Assembly: GCA_021404525.1 (NCBI GenBank)
Contig: JAAWWE010000007.1
Span: 157,915-221,914 of the forward strand
Direction of reading: 5' to 3'
Source: Rhodobiaceae bacterium
Lineage (GTDB): Bacteria; Pseudomonadota; Alphaproteobacteria; Parvibaculales; Parvibaculaceae
DNA: 64,000 nucleotides
The position numbers and the translations under genes were made by a program. The notes beneath the pieces were generated by a model. It worked only from the letters and a program-made list of their open reading frames with translations, was not told the origin of the DNA and did no database searches. Positions 1 through 8,877 of the stretch are shown piece after piece; the stretch's first letter is position 1, and every line of letters starts with the position of its first letter.

Positions 1-1
1 T

Positions 2-1054
2 CATGATCTCTATCGTGCTTGCGGCCGCGGCCGCTTCTGGATCATGGAACAGCAACCGGGTCCGGTGAACTGGGCCCCCTATAACCCGGACCCGCTGCCA
101 GGCATGCAGCGCCTCTGGGGCTGGGAGGCCTTTGCTCATGGCGCAGAGCTCGTGTCCTACTTCCGCTGGCGCCAGGCACCCTTTGCCCAGGAACAGTTTC
201 ATGCCGGGCTCAATCGACCGGATGGTGCCCCGGACCGCGCATTGCACGAAGTCACTCAATTGGGGTCGGAGCTAAAGGGCCTCGGCGACATAGAGGGCGC
301 TTCCCAGGCGGATGTGGCGATCGTCTATTCCTATGACAGTCATTGGGCGTTGCTGACACAACCTCAGGGACAGAATTTCAGTTACATTGTTCAGACGCTG
401 GCGATCTACCGCGCGCTGCGAGAGAAAGGGTTGAACGTTGATTTCGTCTCGCCGGATGCAGCACTCGATGGATACAAGATGGTGGTGCTGCCCAGTCAGA
501 TTCACGTGAGCGATGAGATGGCGGCGCGTCTGACGGCGTTCGATGGCGATCTTATTGTTCTGCCACGATCCGGCAGCCGAACGATTTCTCATGAAATTCC
601 AGCTAATCTGGCACCCGGGCCATTGAGCGATCTGCTAGGCGTGCAGGTCACGCGCGCAGAAAGCTTCCGGGACTTTGCCGCCGTCGAGGTCGACTACAGG
701 TCCAAGATCTACACCTTTGATCGGTGGCGCGAATATGTGGAAGGTGATGTGGAAACGGTAGCCCATACAACCGATGGACATCCTGCCATTACACGCAAGA
801 ACAACGCTTACTATGTTGCGGGTTGGCCGGACGAAGCCTTGTTGAAAGACTTTCTCGAAATACGCGCTGCCGCTGCGGGGCTTAGAACCCTGGAGCTGCC
901 CTTTGGTGTGCGGACACGCACGAGAGGCAGCTATCGCTTTTACGTGAACTACAATCCGCAAACGGTGTCTATTGCCGACTGTGTCTCGGGCGAATTGGTT
1001 CTGGGCTCGCTGGACTTGGCAGGCGCGGATATTGCTATCGAAAAACTGAGCTAG
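2..1054 (+). CDS. Beta-galactosidase, GH42 family (5' truncated by window edge)
   Basis: This is the C-terminal 350 residues of a GH42 beta-galactosidase. The frame is open from base 2, so the first ATG at base 44 is internal and the true start lies outside the window. The opening residues RFWIMEQQPGPVNWAPYNP match the GH42 segment that carries the catalytic nucleophile glutamate (the E of MEQQPG). The trimerisation-type middle domain (ADVAIVYSYDSHW, about residues 110-300) and the small beta C-terminal domain follow. GH42 enzymes release terminal beta-galactose from oligosaccharides, usually in the cytoplasm. The stop overlaps the convergent DUF819 gene by 4 bp. Family assignment is firm; the substrate is not determined. 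Confidence 0.93.
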   Translation, partial: HDLYRACGRGRFWIMEQQPGPVNWAPYNPDPLPGMQRLWGWEAFAHGAELVSYFRWRQAPFAQEQFHAGLNRPDGAPDRALHEVTQLGSELKGLGDIEGASQADVAIVYSYDSHWALLTQPQGQNFSYIVQTLAIYRALREKGLNVDFVSPDAALDGYKMVVLPSQIHVSDEMAARLTAFDGDLIVLPRSGSRTISHEIPANLAPGPLSDLLGVQVTRAESFRDFAAVEVDYRSKIYTFDRWREYVEGDVETVAHTTDGHPAITRKNNAYYVAGWPDEALLKDFLEIRAAAAGLRTLELPFGVRTRTRGSYRFYVNYNPQTVSIADCVSGELVLGSLDLAGADIAIEKLS

Positions 1055-2226
1055 GACAGCCAGCCTGCCATGGCAACGCCAATAAAGTTGGCGATGGCAT
1101 AGCCAAGAACGCCCAGCATGACGCCGGGCGTTACAAGGGGTTTCCACCCTTGCGCCGCCGCCTGCGCGGCAGCCGGTGCTGGACCAAGCGCCACGGCGTT
1201 GGACGCGATGAGGGCCTCTGCCAGATCAATCTTGAAAAGTTTGGTGGCAGCCAGCACCACCAGCAGATGAACACTTGCCATGATGCCCACAAAGCCGAAT
1301 ATCGGGAGGGCGCGATCAATCATGGCCATGACGTCTGCTCCTGCGCCCATCACACCGAAAAAGACATACATAAACAACATGCCGAGTGGGAAGTCGCCGC
1401 TCATAGGCTCGATCCTGGCCGAAAACAGGTTTGCCACCAGCAGTGCATAAATGGTGACGAACAAGACGCCATACCGGTTAAAGGCTGCGAGCCAGCTGAT
1501 CCCTTGGTCCGCGCCCCAACCGCCAATAAGGGCGGCGGTGCCATATCCGAGGAAACAGCAGAGCGCTGAGCCAGACAGGAAGAGCGCGATATGCACCATG
1601 TTGAGGTCTTTAGAACCGTGATCCACAGCACCACCTTCAACACTCGCTGTCTCCTCCATGATCTTGGAGGGGAACAGACGACGGACCGCAATCGATGCGG
1701 GCAGCAGGACCAGCACCATCAGAAAGAGCGTGCCTCCGACGCTATCGGCGGCGGCCATAGCGCTGAGTAGGCTTCCATCGCTCATGCCGAGCGCCTGTGA
1801 CGTCGCGGCGAAGTTCATTGAGCCACCGATCCAGCTGGCGCCAATGGTTCCGGCAATATCCGCGCCGCTGCTCCCCATATCGATGAGGGACGCGCCAACG
1901 AAAACACCGAGGACCGTGCCAATGGCAGCAATCACGAAGCTGAACAGCATCGGCCCGGTTGCGGGTAGGATTTTCTTAAAGTCCGCCCGGAAGAGCAGCA
2001 GGGGGATCGCCAATGAAACCGCATAGCCCCACACCAGATCATAGAACGGTGCGGAAAAGGGAATGACCCTGAAGTTTGCCAGTGCAAGGCCCGCAAGGAT
2101 CACAAGAATGACCCCTGACAGGGTCTGGCCGATCTTTGTACGCTCCGACCAGAAGCCAAACGCGGCAAGCCCCAGGAAGACGGTGAGCAGCGCGTAGATA
2201 TTGTCTGGCGAAATCAACGAAGTCAT
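1051..2226 (-). CDS. DUF819 family integral membrane protein
   Basis: The 391-residue product is very hydrophobic, with about ten to twelve membrane segments and Gly/Ala-rich stretches such as GTIGASWIGGSMNFAATSQALG, typical of the DUF819 (YjcL-like) family. That fold recalls sodium-dependent carboxylate or bile-acid-type carriers, but no substrate is established for the family. The ATG follows an AGGACAG ribosome-binding sequence. The gene lies 21 bp downstream of the acyl-CoA synthetase on the same strand, so the two are probably co-transcribed and it may move a compound activated by that enzyme (inference). Confidence 0.85.
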   Translation of the reverse strand: MTSLISPDNIYALLTVFLGLAAFGFWSERTKIGQTLSGVILVILAGLALANFRVIPFSAPFYDLVWGYAVSLAIPLLLFRADFKKILPATGPMLFSFVIAAIGTVLGVFVGASLIDMGSSGADIAGTIGASWIGGSMNFAATSQALGMSDGSLLSAMAAADSVGGTLFLMVLVLLPASIAVRRLFPSKIMEETASVEGGAVDHGSKDLNMVHIALFLSGSALCCFLGYGTAALIGGWGADQGISWLAAFNRYGVLFVTIYALLVANLFSARIEPMSGDFPLGMLFMYVFFGVMGAGADVMAMIDRALPIFGFVGIMASVHLLVVLAATKLFKIDLAEALIASNAVALGPAPAAAQAAAQGWKPLVTPGVMLGVLGYAIANFIGVAMAGWLS

Positions 2227-2247
2227 GAAGCTGTCCTGGTCAGTCGG

Positions 2248-3705
2248 TTATTGTTTCTTTGCGATCCGTTCAGCGCGAAGCTGCGAGCGTCGCACCTTAC
2301 CAGCATCGTCGCGCACAGGCGCGTCAACAAACTCAAATGTTCGTGGGATCTTGTAGCGCGACAGCGTTTCTGCGAGATGAGCCGTGAGCGCATCAACATC
2401 AATCCCATCTGGTGCATCAATAATCCCATGGACGAGATTACCCATATCATCGTCAGGTAAGCCGATGACAGCACTCGAGCGCACCCCGGGGAACGCATCA
2501 ATAGCGGCCTCTGTCTCAGCAGGGTAGATGTTGGCGCCGCCAGAAAGGATCATGTCCGTCTGGCGGTCCGCGAGATAAAGAAACCCATCTTCATCCATCG
2601 AGCCCATGTCGCCGAGGCTTTCCCATCCCCCTTCAATCGCTTTGGGTTCAGCACCAAGATAGTGATAGGTCGTCCCTTGTCCTTTGTCCGGGCGCATGAA
2701 AACCTCCCCCACTTCGCCGGGGGGCAGTTCATTGCGGTTCTCGTCCAGAATTTTCATTTGCCCACCTGCCATGGGCCGCCCGACCGAGCCCTTGTGCTCC
2801 ATCCATTCCGTGCCGGTGATCCAAGTGACACTTTGTGCTTCTGTTCCGGCGTAGAGTTCGTGAATGCGTTCTCCGCCCAGCCAGTTGATCCATTCTTCCT
2901 TGAGCCAGGCGGGGCAGGGTGCCGCAAGATGTAACACCATGCGCAGCGCGGAGAGATCATATTTTGTGCGGACCTCTTCCGGCAGGCGCCAGATGCGCTG
3001 CATCATGGTCGGCACCATCATCACCCAGTCGACGCGATGCTCTTCCAGAAGGCGCAATGTCTCCTCTGCATCAAACCGCGTCATGATAATGATGTGATTG
3101 CCGCAAATGAGCGCCCGGCAGGAAAAGCTGAAGGGCGCGTTGTGATAGAGTGGGCCAGGCACCAGTTGTGCCTTGTCGACCTCCATGCGGAGCGGCGCCT
3201 CTTCCGGATCAAAGACGCCGGGCTCTGCCGCGACGATGATTTTCGGACGTCCCGTGCTGCCGCCGGATGTGGGGGCTTTCCAGTGTTTGGCGATTTTCGC
3301 AGGCAGCGGTGCATCAGAGAGAGCGCTATCTGGCTCAAATCCCGCTGCAACACAGGTAACGTCGCCATGGGTGCCAGGCTCTGCGCCGATCACCAGTTTG
3401 GAGTTGGCCACTTCGATAATGGCTTCGCGTTCCACATGGGGAAGTTTCGCGGAGACAGGCTGAGGTGTCGCCCCCAGTTTCCAAACCGCAAAGGCTGCTT
3501 CATAGAATTCAATACCATTGGGAAGGCCAATGGTTACCAGATCGCCTTCAACCACACCCAGTACTTCGTAGGCGCGAGCCAGTCTGTTGGTTCGCGCGTC
3601 AAACTCGGCTCGAGTGACAGTGCGCCCTTCATGGGTAATGGCAGGGGCGTTCGCGTTTTTTTCCGCCCAGTAGGAAATGGTTTGGCCGATTGGCATTGCA
3701 GTCAT
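2248..3705 (-). CDS. AMP-dependent acyl-CoA synthetase/ligase (ANL superfamily)
   Basis: A 485-residue adenylate-forming enzyme that would activate a carboxylic acid to its acyl-AMP and then acyl-CoA. The phosphate-binding loop TSGGSTGRPK is at residues 146-155, the adenine motif region HELYAGTEAQ near 285, the ribose-binding aspartate in ESLGDMG near 367, and the C-terminal catalytic lysine in DDAGKVRR at residue 470. It is shorter than typical long-chain ligases (about 550) and resembles the bile-acid/aryl-acid CoA ligase type. It is upstream of the DUF819 gene. Its substrate cannot be read from sequence; the neighbouring acyl-CoA dehydrogenase and SDR point to beta-oxidation of a bulky or branched acid (inference). 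Confidence 0.9.
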   Translation of the reverse strand: MTAMPIGQTISYWAEKNANAPAITHEGRTVTRAEFDARTNRLARAYEVLGVVEGDLVTIGLPNGIEFYEAAFAVWKLGATPQPVSAKLPHVEREAIIEVANSKLVIGAEPGTHGDVTCVAAGFEPDSALSDAPLPAKIAKHWKAPTSGGSTGRPKIIVAAEPGVFDPEEAPLRMEVDKAQLVPGPLYHNAPFSFSCRALICGNHIIIMTRFDAEETLRLLEEHRVDWVMMVPTMMQRIWRLPEEVRTKYDLSALRMVLHLAAPCPAWLKEEWINWLGGERIHELYAGTEAQSVTWITGTEWMEHKGSVGRPMAGGQMKILDENRNELPPGEVGEVFMRPDKGQGTTYHYLGAEPKAIEGGWESLGDMGSMDEDGFLYLADRQTDMILSGGANIYPAETEAAIDAFPGVRSSAVIGLPDDDMGNLVHGIIDAPDGIDVDALTAHLAETLSRYKIPRTFEFVDAPVRDDAGKVRRSQLRAERIAKKQ

Positions 3706-3766
3706 GTTTGACTAACCCCGATTTTTTCTTTGTTAAGCCGGAGTGTATCGCGGGGAGCCAATGCAA

Positions 3767-4831
3767 TCAAAAGGCGAAACCAAGGGTCAACGAGCCGAAC
3801 TGATCGGGCTTTGGTTGCTGCGAATATTCTTTCGTTCGATAGACATGGGTGAAGCTTACGCGGGTGCGCCCCCAGATCGCGACAGCCCCAAGCCGCAGGT
3901 CGCTGACAAAATATTTCTTGTCGACGTTATGGCTATCCCGAAAAAGGTTGCCGTCCAGAAACATATCGCGTCCTACCAGACGACCTTCAGCGCCGGCAAA
4001 AAGATACCAGTCAATACCACCCTCTGACGGTGTGAATTGTTCAGAACCGCCCACGCCTGGATAGATGCGCGCAGGACCAAAATCATCAGGCAGGTCCGGC
4101 CCAACACGAATAATGCCGCCGCCACCCACATAGGTCTGAACATTGCCAAGCGCAGCGACCACATAAGGGATGCCGTCAACCTGCAGGCCACCAAGCTCTG
4201 AGGGAGAGAGGTCAGGACTATTCCAGGCGCGTTCAAACGTAACATTGAAGCCAGGCTCGTTACGAAGTTGATTGTCCCATCCGTCTACTTCCTCAGCACC
4301 GATCAGTTTATGCCAGTTGTTTTGAACAAACTCGCCCCCAGCCGCCGGACCCACCACACCGACGTCGAACTTCCACTGGTCCTGAAACGTGCCGCGCCCA
4401 TACGTATCCCAGAGAGTCTGCAAGGTGAAGGTCAGATGCAGCCAGGCCGCATAGGGGCGGTCATCTGCAACGAGCCCTGCAGTATCTGTATCGTCCGGTG
4501 TAAAGATCGAATGACCCAAGGCAAGACCCACGCGGTGCGATTTGGGTCGGGCATCATCCAGTCCAAAGGGGACACGCGCCGTGGCAACTTTCTGCTGCCA
4601 ACCGGTGAGCTCCAATGGATGTGACAGCACCGATGCCTGCAGGCCGTTCGTATAGTGTCGGTCTGTATTGGCGGTATTGGCGAATAGATCGTTTTCTACC
4701 TGCACGGTGCCAAAAGCCCATTGCCGTGAGGTATCTGTCTCATCTTCATCACCCGCATACGCATTTGCGAGAAACAGCAGAGAGCCTGCGGCAACAAGGG
4801 CCGTGGAGCGGCAGATTTGACAGGCGGACAT
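3767..4831 (-). CDS. Lipid A 3'-O-deacylase LpxR-like outer membrane protein (DUF2219)
   Basis: The 354-residue protein has a signal peptide ending near residue 27 (NAYAGDED) and an outer-membrane beta-barrel pattern ending in LTLGFAF, with a C-terminal phenylalanine. Family hallmarks are VENDLF with the Asn47-Asp48 pair, TDRHYTNGLQAS, the ADDRPYAAWL motif and the QNNWHKLIG histidine (His174), which correspond to catalytic-site positions known in Salmonella LpxR. LpxR removes the 3'-acyloxyacyl chain from lipid A in a Ca2+-dependent way. The gene is divergent from the acyl-CoA ligase at 4937, and nothing nearby suggests co-regulation. Family call is strong; activity is inferred. Confidence 0.88.
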   Translation of the reverse strand: MSACQICRSTALVAAGSLLFLANAYAGDEDETDTSRQWAFGTVQVENDLFANTANTDRHYTNGLQASVLSHPLELTGWQQKVATARVPFGLDDARPKSHRVGLALGHSIFTPDDTDTAGLVADDRPYAAWLHLTFTLQTLWDTYGRGTFQDQWKFDVGVVGPAAGGEFVQNNWHKLIGAEEVDGWDNQLRNEPGFNVTFERAWNSPDLSPSELGGLQVDGIPYVVAALGNVQTYVGGGGIIRVGPDLPDDFGPARIYPGVGGSEQFTPSEGGIDWYLFAGAEGRLVGRDMFLDGNLFRDSHNVDKKYFVSDLRLGAVAIWGRTRVSFTHVYRTKEYSQQPKPDQFGSLTLGFAF

Positions 4832-4936
4832 GGATACTCCGGGGGCTTGAGCTTGACGGCGGCCAGACTAAACCGTCCAATATCCCCAGCAACTATAAAA
4901 ATTAGACATATTGGTCAAGGGATCGGGGAGGATCGA

Positions 4937-6523
4937 ATGACAGCATCTGCCGAAAAGCTTTCGATGACGCCAGAGGAGGCCGCAGCCTGCGGGATGGTAA
5001 TTGCGCTCCACGCGGAAGCTGCTCCTGATCGTCCGGCCATTCTTTCACCGCTTGGCGACCGGACCTATTCGGAACTGAACGCGCGATCCAATCAGCTTGT
5101 ACGGACACTGCGCAGCGCGGGCTTGAAAGAAGGCGACGCAGTAGCGCTGCTTTGTGCCAACCGCCCGGAGTTTGTGGAAACATGTGTGGCTCTTTCGCGA
5201 AGTGGCATGCGCCTCACCCCGATCAACTGGCACCTGACCGCAGAAGAGATCGGCTACATCGTCGAAAACTGTGAGGCAAAATCTTTCATAGCCGACGCGC
5301 GCTTTGCTGAGAAAGCGGCGGAAGCTTCCGCCATGTCACCTCATCTGGTGCAGAAGCTTGCGGTCGCTGGTGAGATTGCCGGGTTTACCTCCTACGATGA
5401 AGCGCTGGCGGCAGAACCTGCGCACAATATTGAGGACCCAACAGCGGGGACTCAGATGCTCTACACGTCAGGCACAACGGGACACCCAAAAGGCGTTTAT
5501 CGCAAGGCTGCACCGCCCGTCTCCCCGCTTCTCGTCAAGCTAAGAGAGACCGCCGCCTTTGACCCGACAAAAGATGTGGCGCTTTCGACAGGTCCCCTCT
5601 ATCACGCAGCACCCCTGGCGCTGAATCTCAACTTCCCCTTGGTGTCTGGCGTTGGCGTTGTGCTGATGGATAAGTGGGACGCAGAAGAAACACTGAAACT
5701 CGTCGCAAAACACAAAGTCACTCACACCCATGTGGTGCCGACCATGCTGCACCGAATTCTCTCTCTGCCGGAGGATGTGCGAAATCAATATGATGTCTCC
5801 AGCCTGCGCTGGGTTCTGCATGGGGCTGCGCCCTGTCCAGTGCATGTAAAAGAAGACACGATCAAGTGGCTGGGCAATGTCGTCTATGAATATTATGCGG
5901 CCACCGAAGGCGGTGGCATCTTTGTTGAGTCAGAAGAGTGGCTCACAAAACGTGGAACTGTGGGACGGGCCTTGGAAGGCGTGACCGTCGAAGTTCAGGA
6001 TGACGCAGGAGTAGAAATCCCCGCCGGTGAGATCGGCACCATCTACTTTAAAGCGCCAGAGACTGGACGGTTCGAGTATTTCAAAGCGCCGGAAAAAACC
6101 GACGGTGCCTATCGTGGCAATTATTACACAATGGGGGACATGGGTTATGTCGATGAAGACGGATACCTGTTTCTGACAGGCCGGTCGGCTGAGGTGATCA
6201 TATCTGGTGGCGTCAATATTTATCCCGCAGAGGTCGATCAGGAACTTCTCCGTCACCCGGCCGTTGCGGATGTGGCGACCATTGGGGTGCCCAACGAAGA
6301 ATGGGGTGAGGAAGTGAAATCCGTCATCCAGCTGGAACAGGGCGTGGAGGCGTCGGATGCGACGAAGGACGATTTGCTGGCGTTCGCCGCTGATCATCTT
6401 CCAGGCTATAAGCGCCCCCGCTCGATCGATTTTGCAGACGACCTGCCGCGCCTGCCGACAGGCAAGATTGTACGCCGACAGGTGCGCGAGCCCTATTGGG
6501 AAGGCCACGGAAAATCAATCTGA
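4937..6523 (+). CDS. AMP-dependent acyl-CoA synthetase (FadD-like)
   Basis: A 528-residue ANL enzyme. The ATG at 4937 is preferred over the longer frame from 4817 because GGGGAGG precedes it by six bases and the extra 40 residues look non-coding. Motifs are YTSGTTGHPKG at residues 176-186, YYAATEGGG near 314, YTMGDMGYVDEDGYLFLTGRSAE near 390-412 and the terminal lysine in LPTGKIVRR (Lys510). It converts a fatty or other carboxylic acid to the CoA ester using ATP. The SDR gene starts 23 bp downstream, and the two probably form an operon feeding one degradative pathway with the convergent acyl-CoA dehydrogenase. Confidence 0.92.
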   Translation: MTASAEKLSMTPEEAAACGMVIALHAEAAPDRPAILSPLGDRTYSELNARSNQLVRTLRSAGLKEGDAVALLCANRPEFVETCVALSRSGMRLTPINWHLTAEEIGYIVENCEAKSFIADARFAEKAAEASAMSPHLVQKLAVAGEIAGFTSYDEALAAEPAHNIEDPTAGTQMLYTSGTTGHPKGVYRKAAPPVSPLLVKLRETAAFDPTKDVALSTGPLYHAAPLALNLNFPLVSGVGVVLMDKWDAEETLKLVAKHKVTHTHVVPTMLHRILSLPEDVRNQYDVSSLRWVLHGAAPCPVHVKEDTIKWLGNVVYEYYAATEGGGIFVESEEWLTKRGTVGRALEGVTVEVQDDAGVEIPAGEIGTIYFKAPETGRFEYFKAPEKTDGAYRGNYYTMGDMGYVDEDGYLFLTGRSAEVIISGGVNIYPAEVDQELLRHPAVADVATIGVPNEEWGEEVKSVIQLEQGVEASDATKDDLLAFAADHLPGYKRPRSIDFADDLPRLPTGKIVRRQVREPYWEGHGKSI

Positions 6524-6546
6524 TCTTTTAGGAACGGGAGGATGTG

Positions 6547-7446
6547 ATGGGTATTTGTGATGGACGCAGTGTCATTGTCACCGGCGGTGCCCGAGGCATT
6601 GGACGGGAATATTGCCTGGAATTTGCAAGGCAGGGCGCCAAGGTCATGGTCAATGATCTGGGTGGTGACCGAGCCGGCGGCGGCAAGGATATCAGCGCAG
6701 CGGAAGAAGTTGCCGAAGAAATCCGGGCGATGGGTGGTGAAGCCATTGCCAATGGAGCAGACGTCGCAGATTGGGATCAGTCAGGCGCCATGATCAACCA
6801 GGCCATTGAAACATTCGGTGGCCTGGATGTGGTCGTCAACAATGCAGGCATTCTGCGTGACCGGATGTTGGTCAACATGTCGATTGATGAATGGGATGCG
6901 GTCATCCGAGTGCACCTTCGCGGCACCTTCTGTCCCATGCGTCACGCGTCGGCCTATTGGCGGGAGCGGGCAAAGGCGGGTGACACGAATGACGCCCGCA
7001 TCATCAACACAACCAGTGTTTCTGGCCTGTTCGGCAATCAGGGTCAGTCTAATTATGGTGCGGCAAAATCCGGCATCGCCTCCATGACTGTCATCTCGGC
7101 CAAAGAGTTGATGCGCTATGGCATCACGGTCAATGCCATTTCGCCTGGCGCCCTGACCCGCATGACCGAGGACTTAGGCCCCCCACCAGAAGAAGTACCT
7201 GAAGGAACCTGGAGTCCTCGCGACCCGGGAAACATTGCACCGATTTGTGTCTGGCTTGGCAGCTCAGAATCGAAAAACGTGACCGGTCAGGTGTTCGAGA
7301 GCATGCGCGGGCGGTTATGCGTCTATGAAGGCTGGCACCGCGGACCCATGGTGGAACAGAATGCGCGCTTCGATCCAGCAGAGCTGGGCCCCATTGTCGA
7401 GAAACTGATGAAGGACCGCAGGCCCGATCAGGGCATGGGTGAATAA
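6547..7446 (+). CDS. Short-chain dehydrogenase/reductase (MFE-2/HSD17B4-like)
   Basis: A 299-residue classical SDR. The cofactor motif TGGARGIG is at residues 12-19, NNAGILRDRML near 98, the catalytic serine in NTTSVSGLFG, and the YGAAK tyrosine-lysine pair follows. The DLGGDRAGGGKDISAAEEVAEEI stretch is typical of the dehydrogenase part of peroxisomal multifunctional enzyme type 2, so it probably oxidises a 3-hydroxyacyl-CoA with NAD. ATG 6547 is five bases after GGGAGG; GTG 6544 is too close. It lies in the operon of the upstream acyl-CoA synthetase and ends 15 bp from the convergent acyl-CoA dehydrogenase. Confidence 0.88.
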   Translation: MGICDGRSVIVTGGARGIGREYCLEFARQGAKVMVNDLGGDRAGGGKDISAAEEVAEEIRAMGGEAIANGADVADWDQSGAMINQAIETFGGLDVVVNNAGILRDRMLVNMSIDEWDAVIRVHLRGTFCPMRHASAYWRERAKAGDTNDARIINTTSVSGLFGNQGQSNYGAAKSGIASMTVISAKELMRYGITVNAISPGALTRMTEDLGPPPEEVPEGTWSPRDPGNIAPICVWLGSSESKNVTGQVFESMRGRLCVYEGWHRGPMVEQNARFDPAELGPIVEKLMKDRRPDQGMGE

Positions 7447-7461
7447 GGCGATGCTGGGGCG

Positions 7462-8661
7462 CTAAAACCCCAGCACCGCTTTCGCAATCACGTTGCGTTG
7501 GATTTCGTTGGACCCACCATAGATGGACGATGCCCGCCCAAATGCCATATTGACGACGGGTAGGAGTGAGTAATCCGGGCCCACGGGTTCCTGATTGGTC
7601 CGGCCTTCCAGGTCATCCACATGAGAGGGCATTGCATAGTGCTGAAGTGCTTCAACGGTGAGGCTTGCGAGCTCCTGCTGCACTTCGGATCCGATGATTT
7701 TCAGGATCGAGCTTTCAGGTCCGGCTTCTTTCCCAGCAGCTACATCTGCCAGAATGCGCAGGTCGGTATATTCAAGGCTCTGTAGTTTCACTTCAATTTC
7801 CGAGAGCTTCCGACGGAACCCGTCTTGCGCCCAGAGCGCTTCTCCGTCGCCATTGGTTTCGGTGTTGGCGATGGTCTTCAGTCTATCGACGGCCATTTTG
7901 GACTGCGCAACACCCGCAATGCCCGTCCGTTCATTCACCAGCAGGAATTTGGCATAGGTCCAGCCTTTGCCTTCTTCACCAATGCGGTTGGCAACGGGAA
8001 CGCGGACATCAGTGAAGAACACTTCATTCAAATGATGAAGTCCATCAATGGAAACGATGGGCTTTACTTCAACGCCCGGTGTCTTCATATCGATCAGAAC
8101 AAAGCTGATGCCTTCCTGTTGCTTGCCGCTATCGTCGGTACGCACCAGACAGAAAATCCAGTCCGCTTCATGGGCATAGGATGTCCAGATCTTCTGGCCA
8201 TTGATGATGTAATCATCTCCGTCCCGCACGGCCTTTGTTTTAAGAGAGGAAAGGTCGGAGCCTGACCCTGGTTCGGAATAGCCCTGGCACCACCAGATGT
8301 CGCCATTCAAAATACTCGGCAGGTGCTGCGCTTTCTGCTCTTCATTGCCGAACGCATAGATCACAGGCCCCACCATGGAAAGCCCGAACGCCATCAGACG
8401 CGGTGCACCAGCGCGGCTCACCTCTTCATCCCAGATATGCTTCTGGGTGATGGTCCAGCCTGTGCCGCCGTGCTCGACGGGCCAATGAGGGGCCGCCCAG
8501 CCTTTGTCCGCGAGAATCTTGTGCCACTTCTTTAGGAGAGGTTTCTCAATCGCAACGCCGACAGAAGGCGCCTCTTTCACATCCCTTGGCAGTGTATCTT
8601 CAAGGAACGCGCGTACCTCCGCGCGGAAAGCATCATCTTCGGGTGTCGTTGAGAGATCCAT
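7462..8661 (-). CDS. Acyl-CoA dehydrogenase family protein
   Basis: A 399-residue FAD-dependent acyl-CoA dehydrogenase that would introduce the alpha-beta double bond in the first step of beta-oxidation. It shows the CQGYSEPGSGSDLSSLKT flavin/substrate signature near residue 125, KIWTSYAHEADWIFCLVRT, and the C-terminal SSIYGGSNEIQRNVIAK motif typical of the FadE-type enzymes of actinobacteria and alphaproteobacteria. The start at 8661 is chosen because AGGAGG precedes the ATG; an upstream in-frame start would add 15 unlikely residues. It converges on the SDR and most likely works with the two CoA ligases. Confidence 0.93.
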   Translation of the reverse strand: MDLSTTPEDDAFRAEVRAFLEDTLPRDVKEAPSVGVAIEKPLLKKWHKILADKGWAAPHWPVEHGGTGWTITQKHIWDEEVSRAGAPRLMAFGLSMVGPVIYAFGNEEQKAQHLPSILNGDIWWCQGYSEPGSGSDLSSLKTKAVRDGDDYIINGQKIWTSYAHEADWIFCLVRTDDSGKQQEGISFVLIDMKTPGVEVKPIVSIDGLHHLNEVFFTDVRVPVANRIGEEGKGWTYAKFLLVNERTGIAGVAQSKMAVDRLKTIANTETNGDGEALWAQDGFRRKLSEIEVKLQSLEYTDLRILADVAAGKEAGPESSILKIIGSEVQQELASLTVEALQHYAMPSHVDDLEGRTNQEPVGPDYSLLPVVNMAFGRASSIYGGSNEIQRNVIAKAVLGF

Positions 8662-8877
8662 GGGGCGCCTCCTAAATGTCGTCTGGTTTGAGCAGAGTTT
8701 AAGCAAGCTTGGTGGCGCTGGCGAGCCATGTCTGATTTACGTCGCGGCGCTGGGTCTGAGTCCCTCCACAGGACTGAATACCAACATGCCAAAAAGGGGA
8801 TTCCGCATTTTCTAGACATTTGGCCTCCGGCACGGCAGCATCCTGCCCTAAAAGCAAACGCTTGGGGTGGGGACAAA

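Noticed and set aside
21..34. GCGGCCGC doublet near the left edge
   Set aside because: It lies in frame in the GH42 gene, coding for CGRGR-type residues before the active-site region, so it is ordinary coding sequence.
3037..3711. 224-residue open frame opposite the first acyl-CoA synthetase
   Set aside because: It is opposite a conserved adenylation-domain gene and is not supported by any motif.
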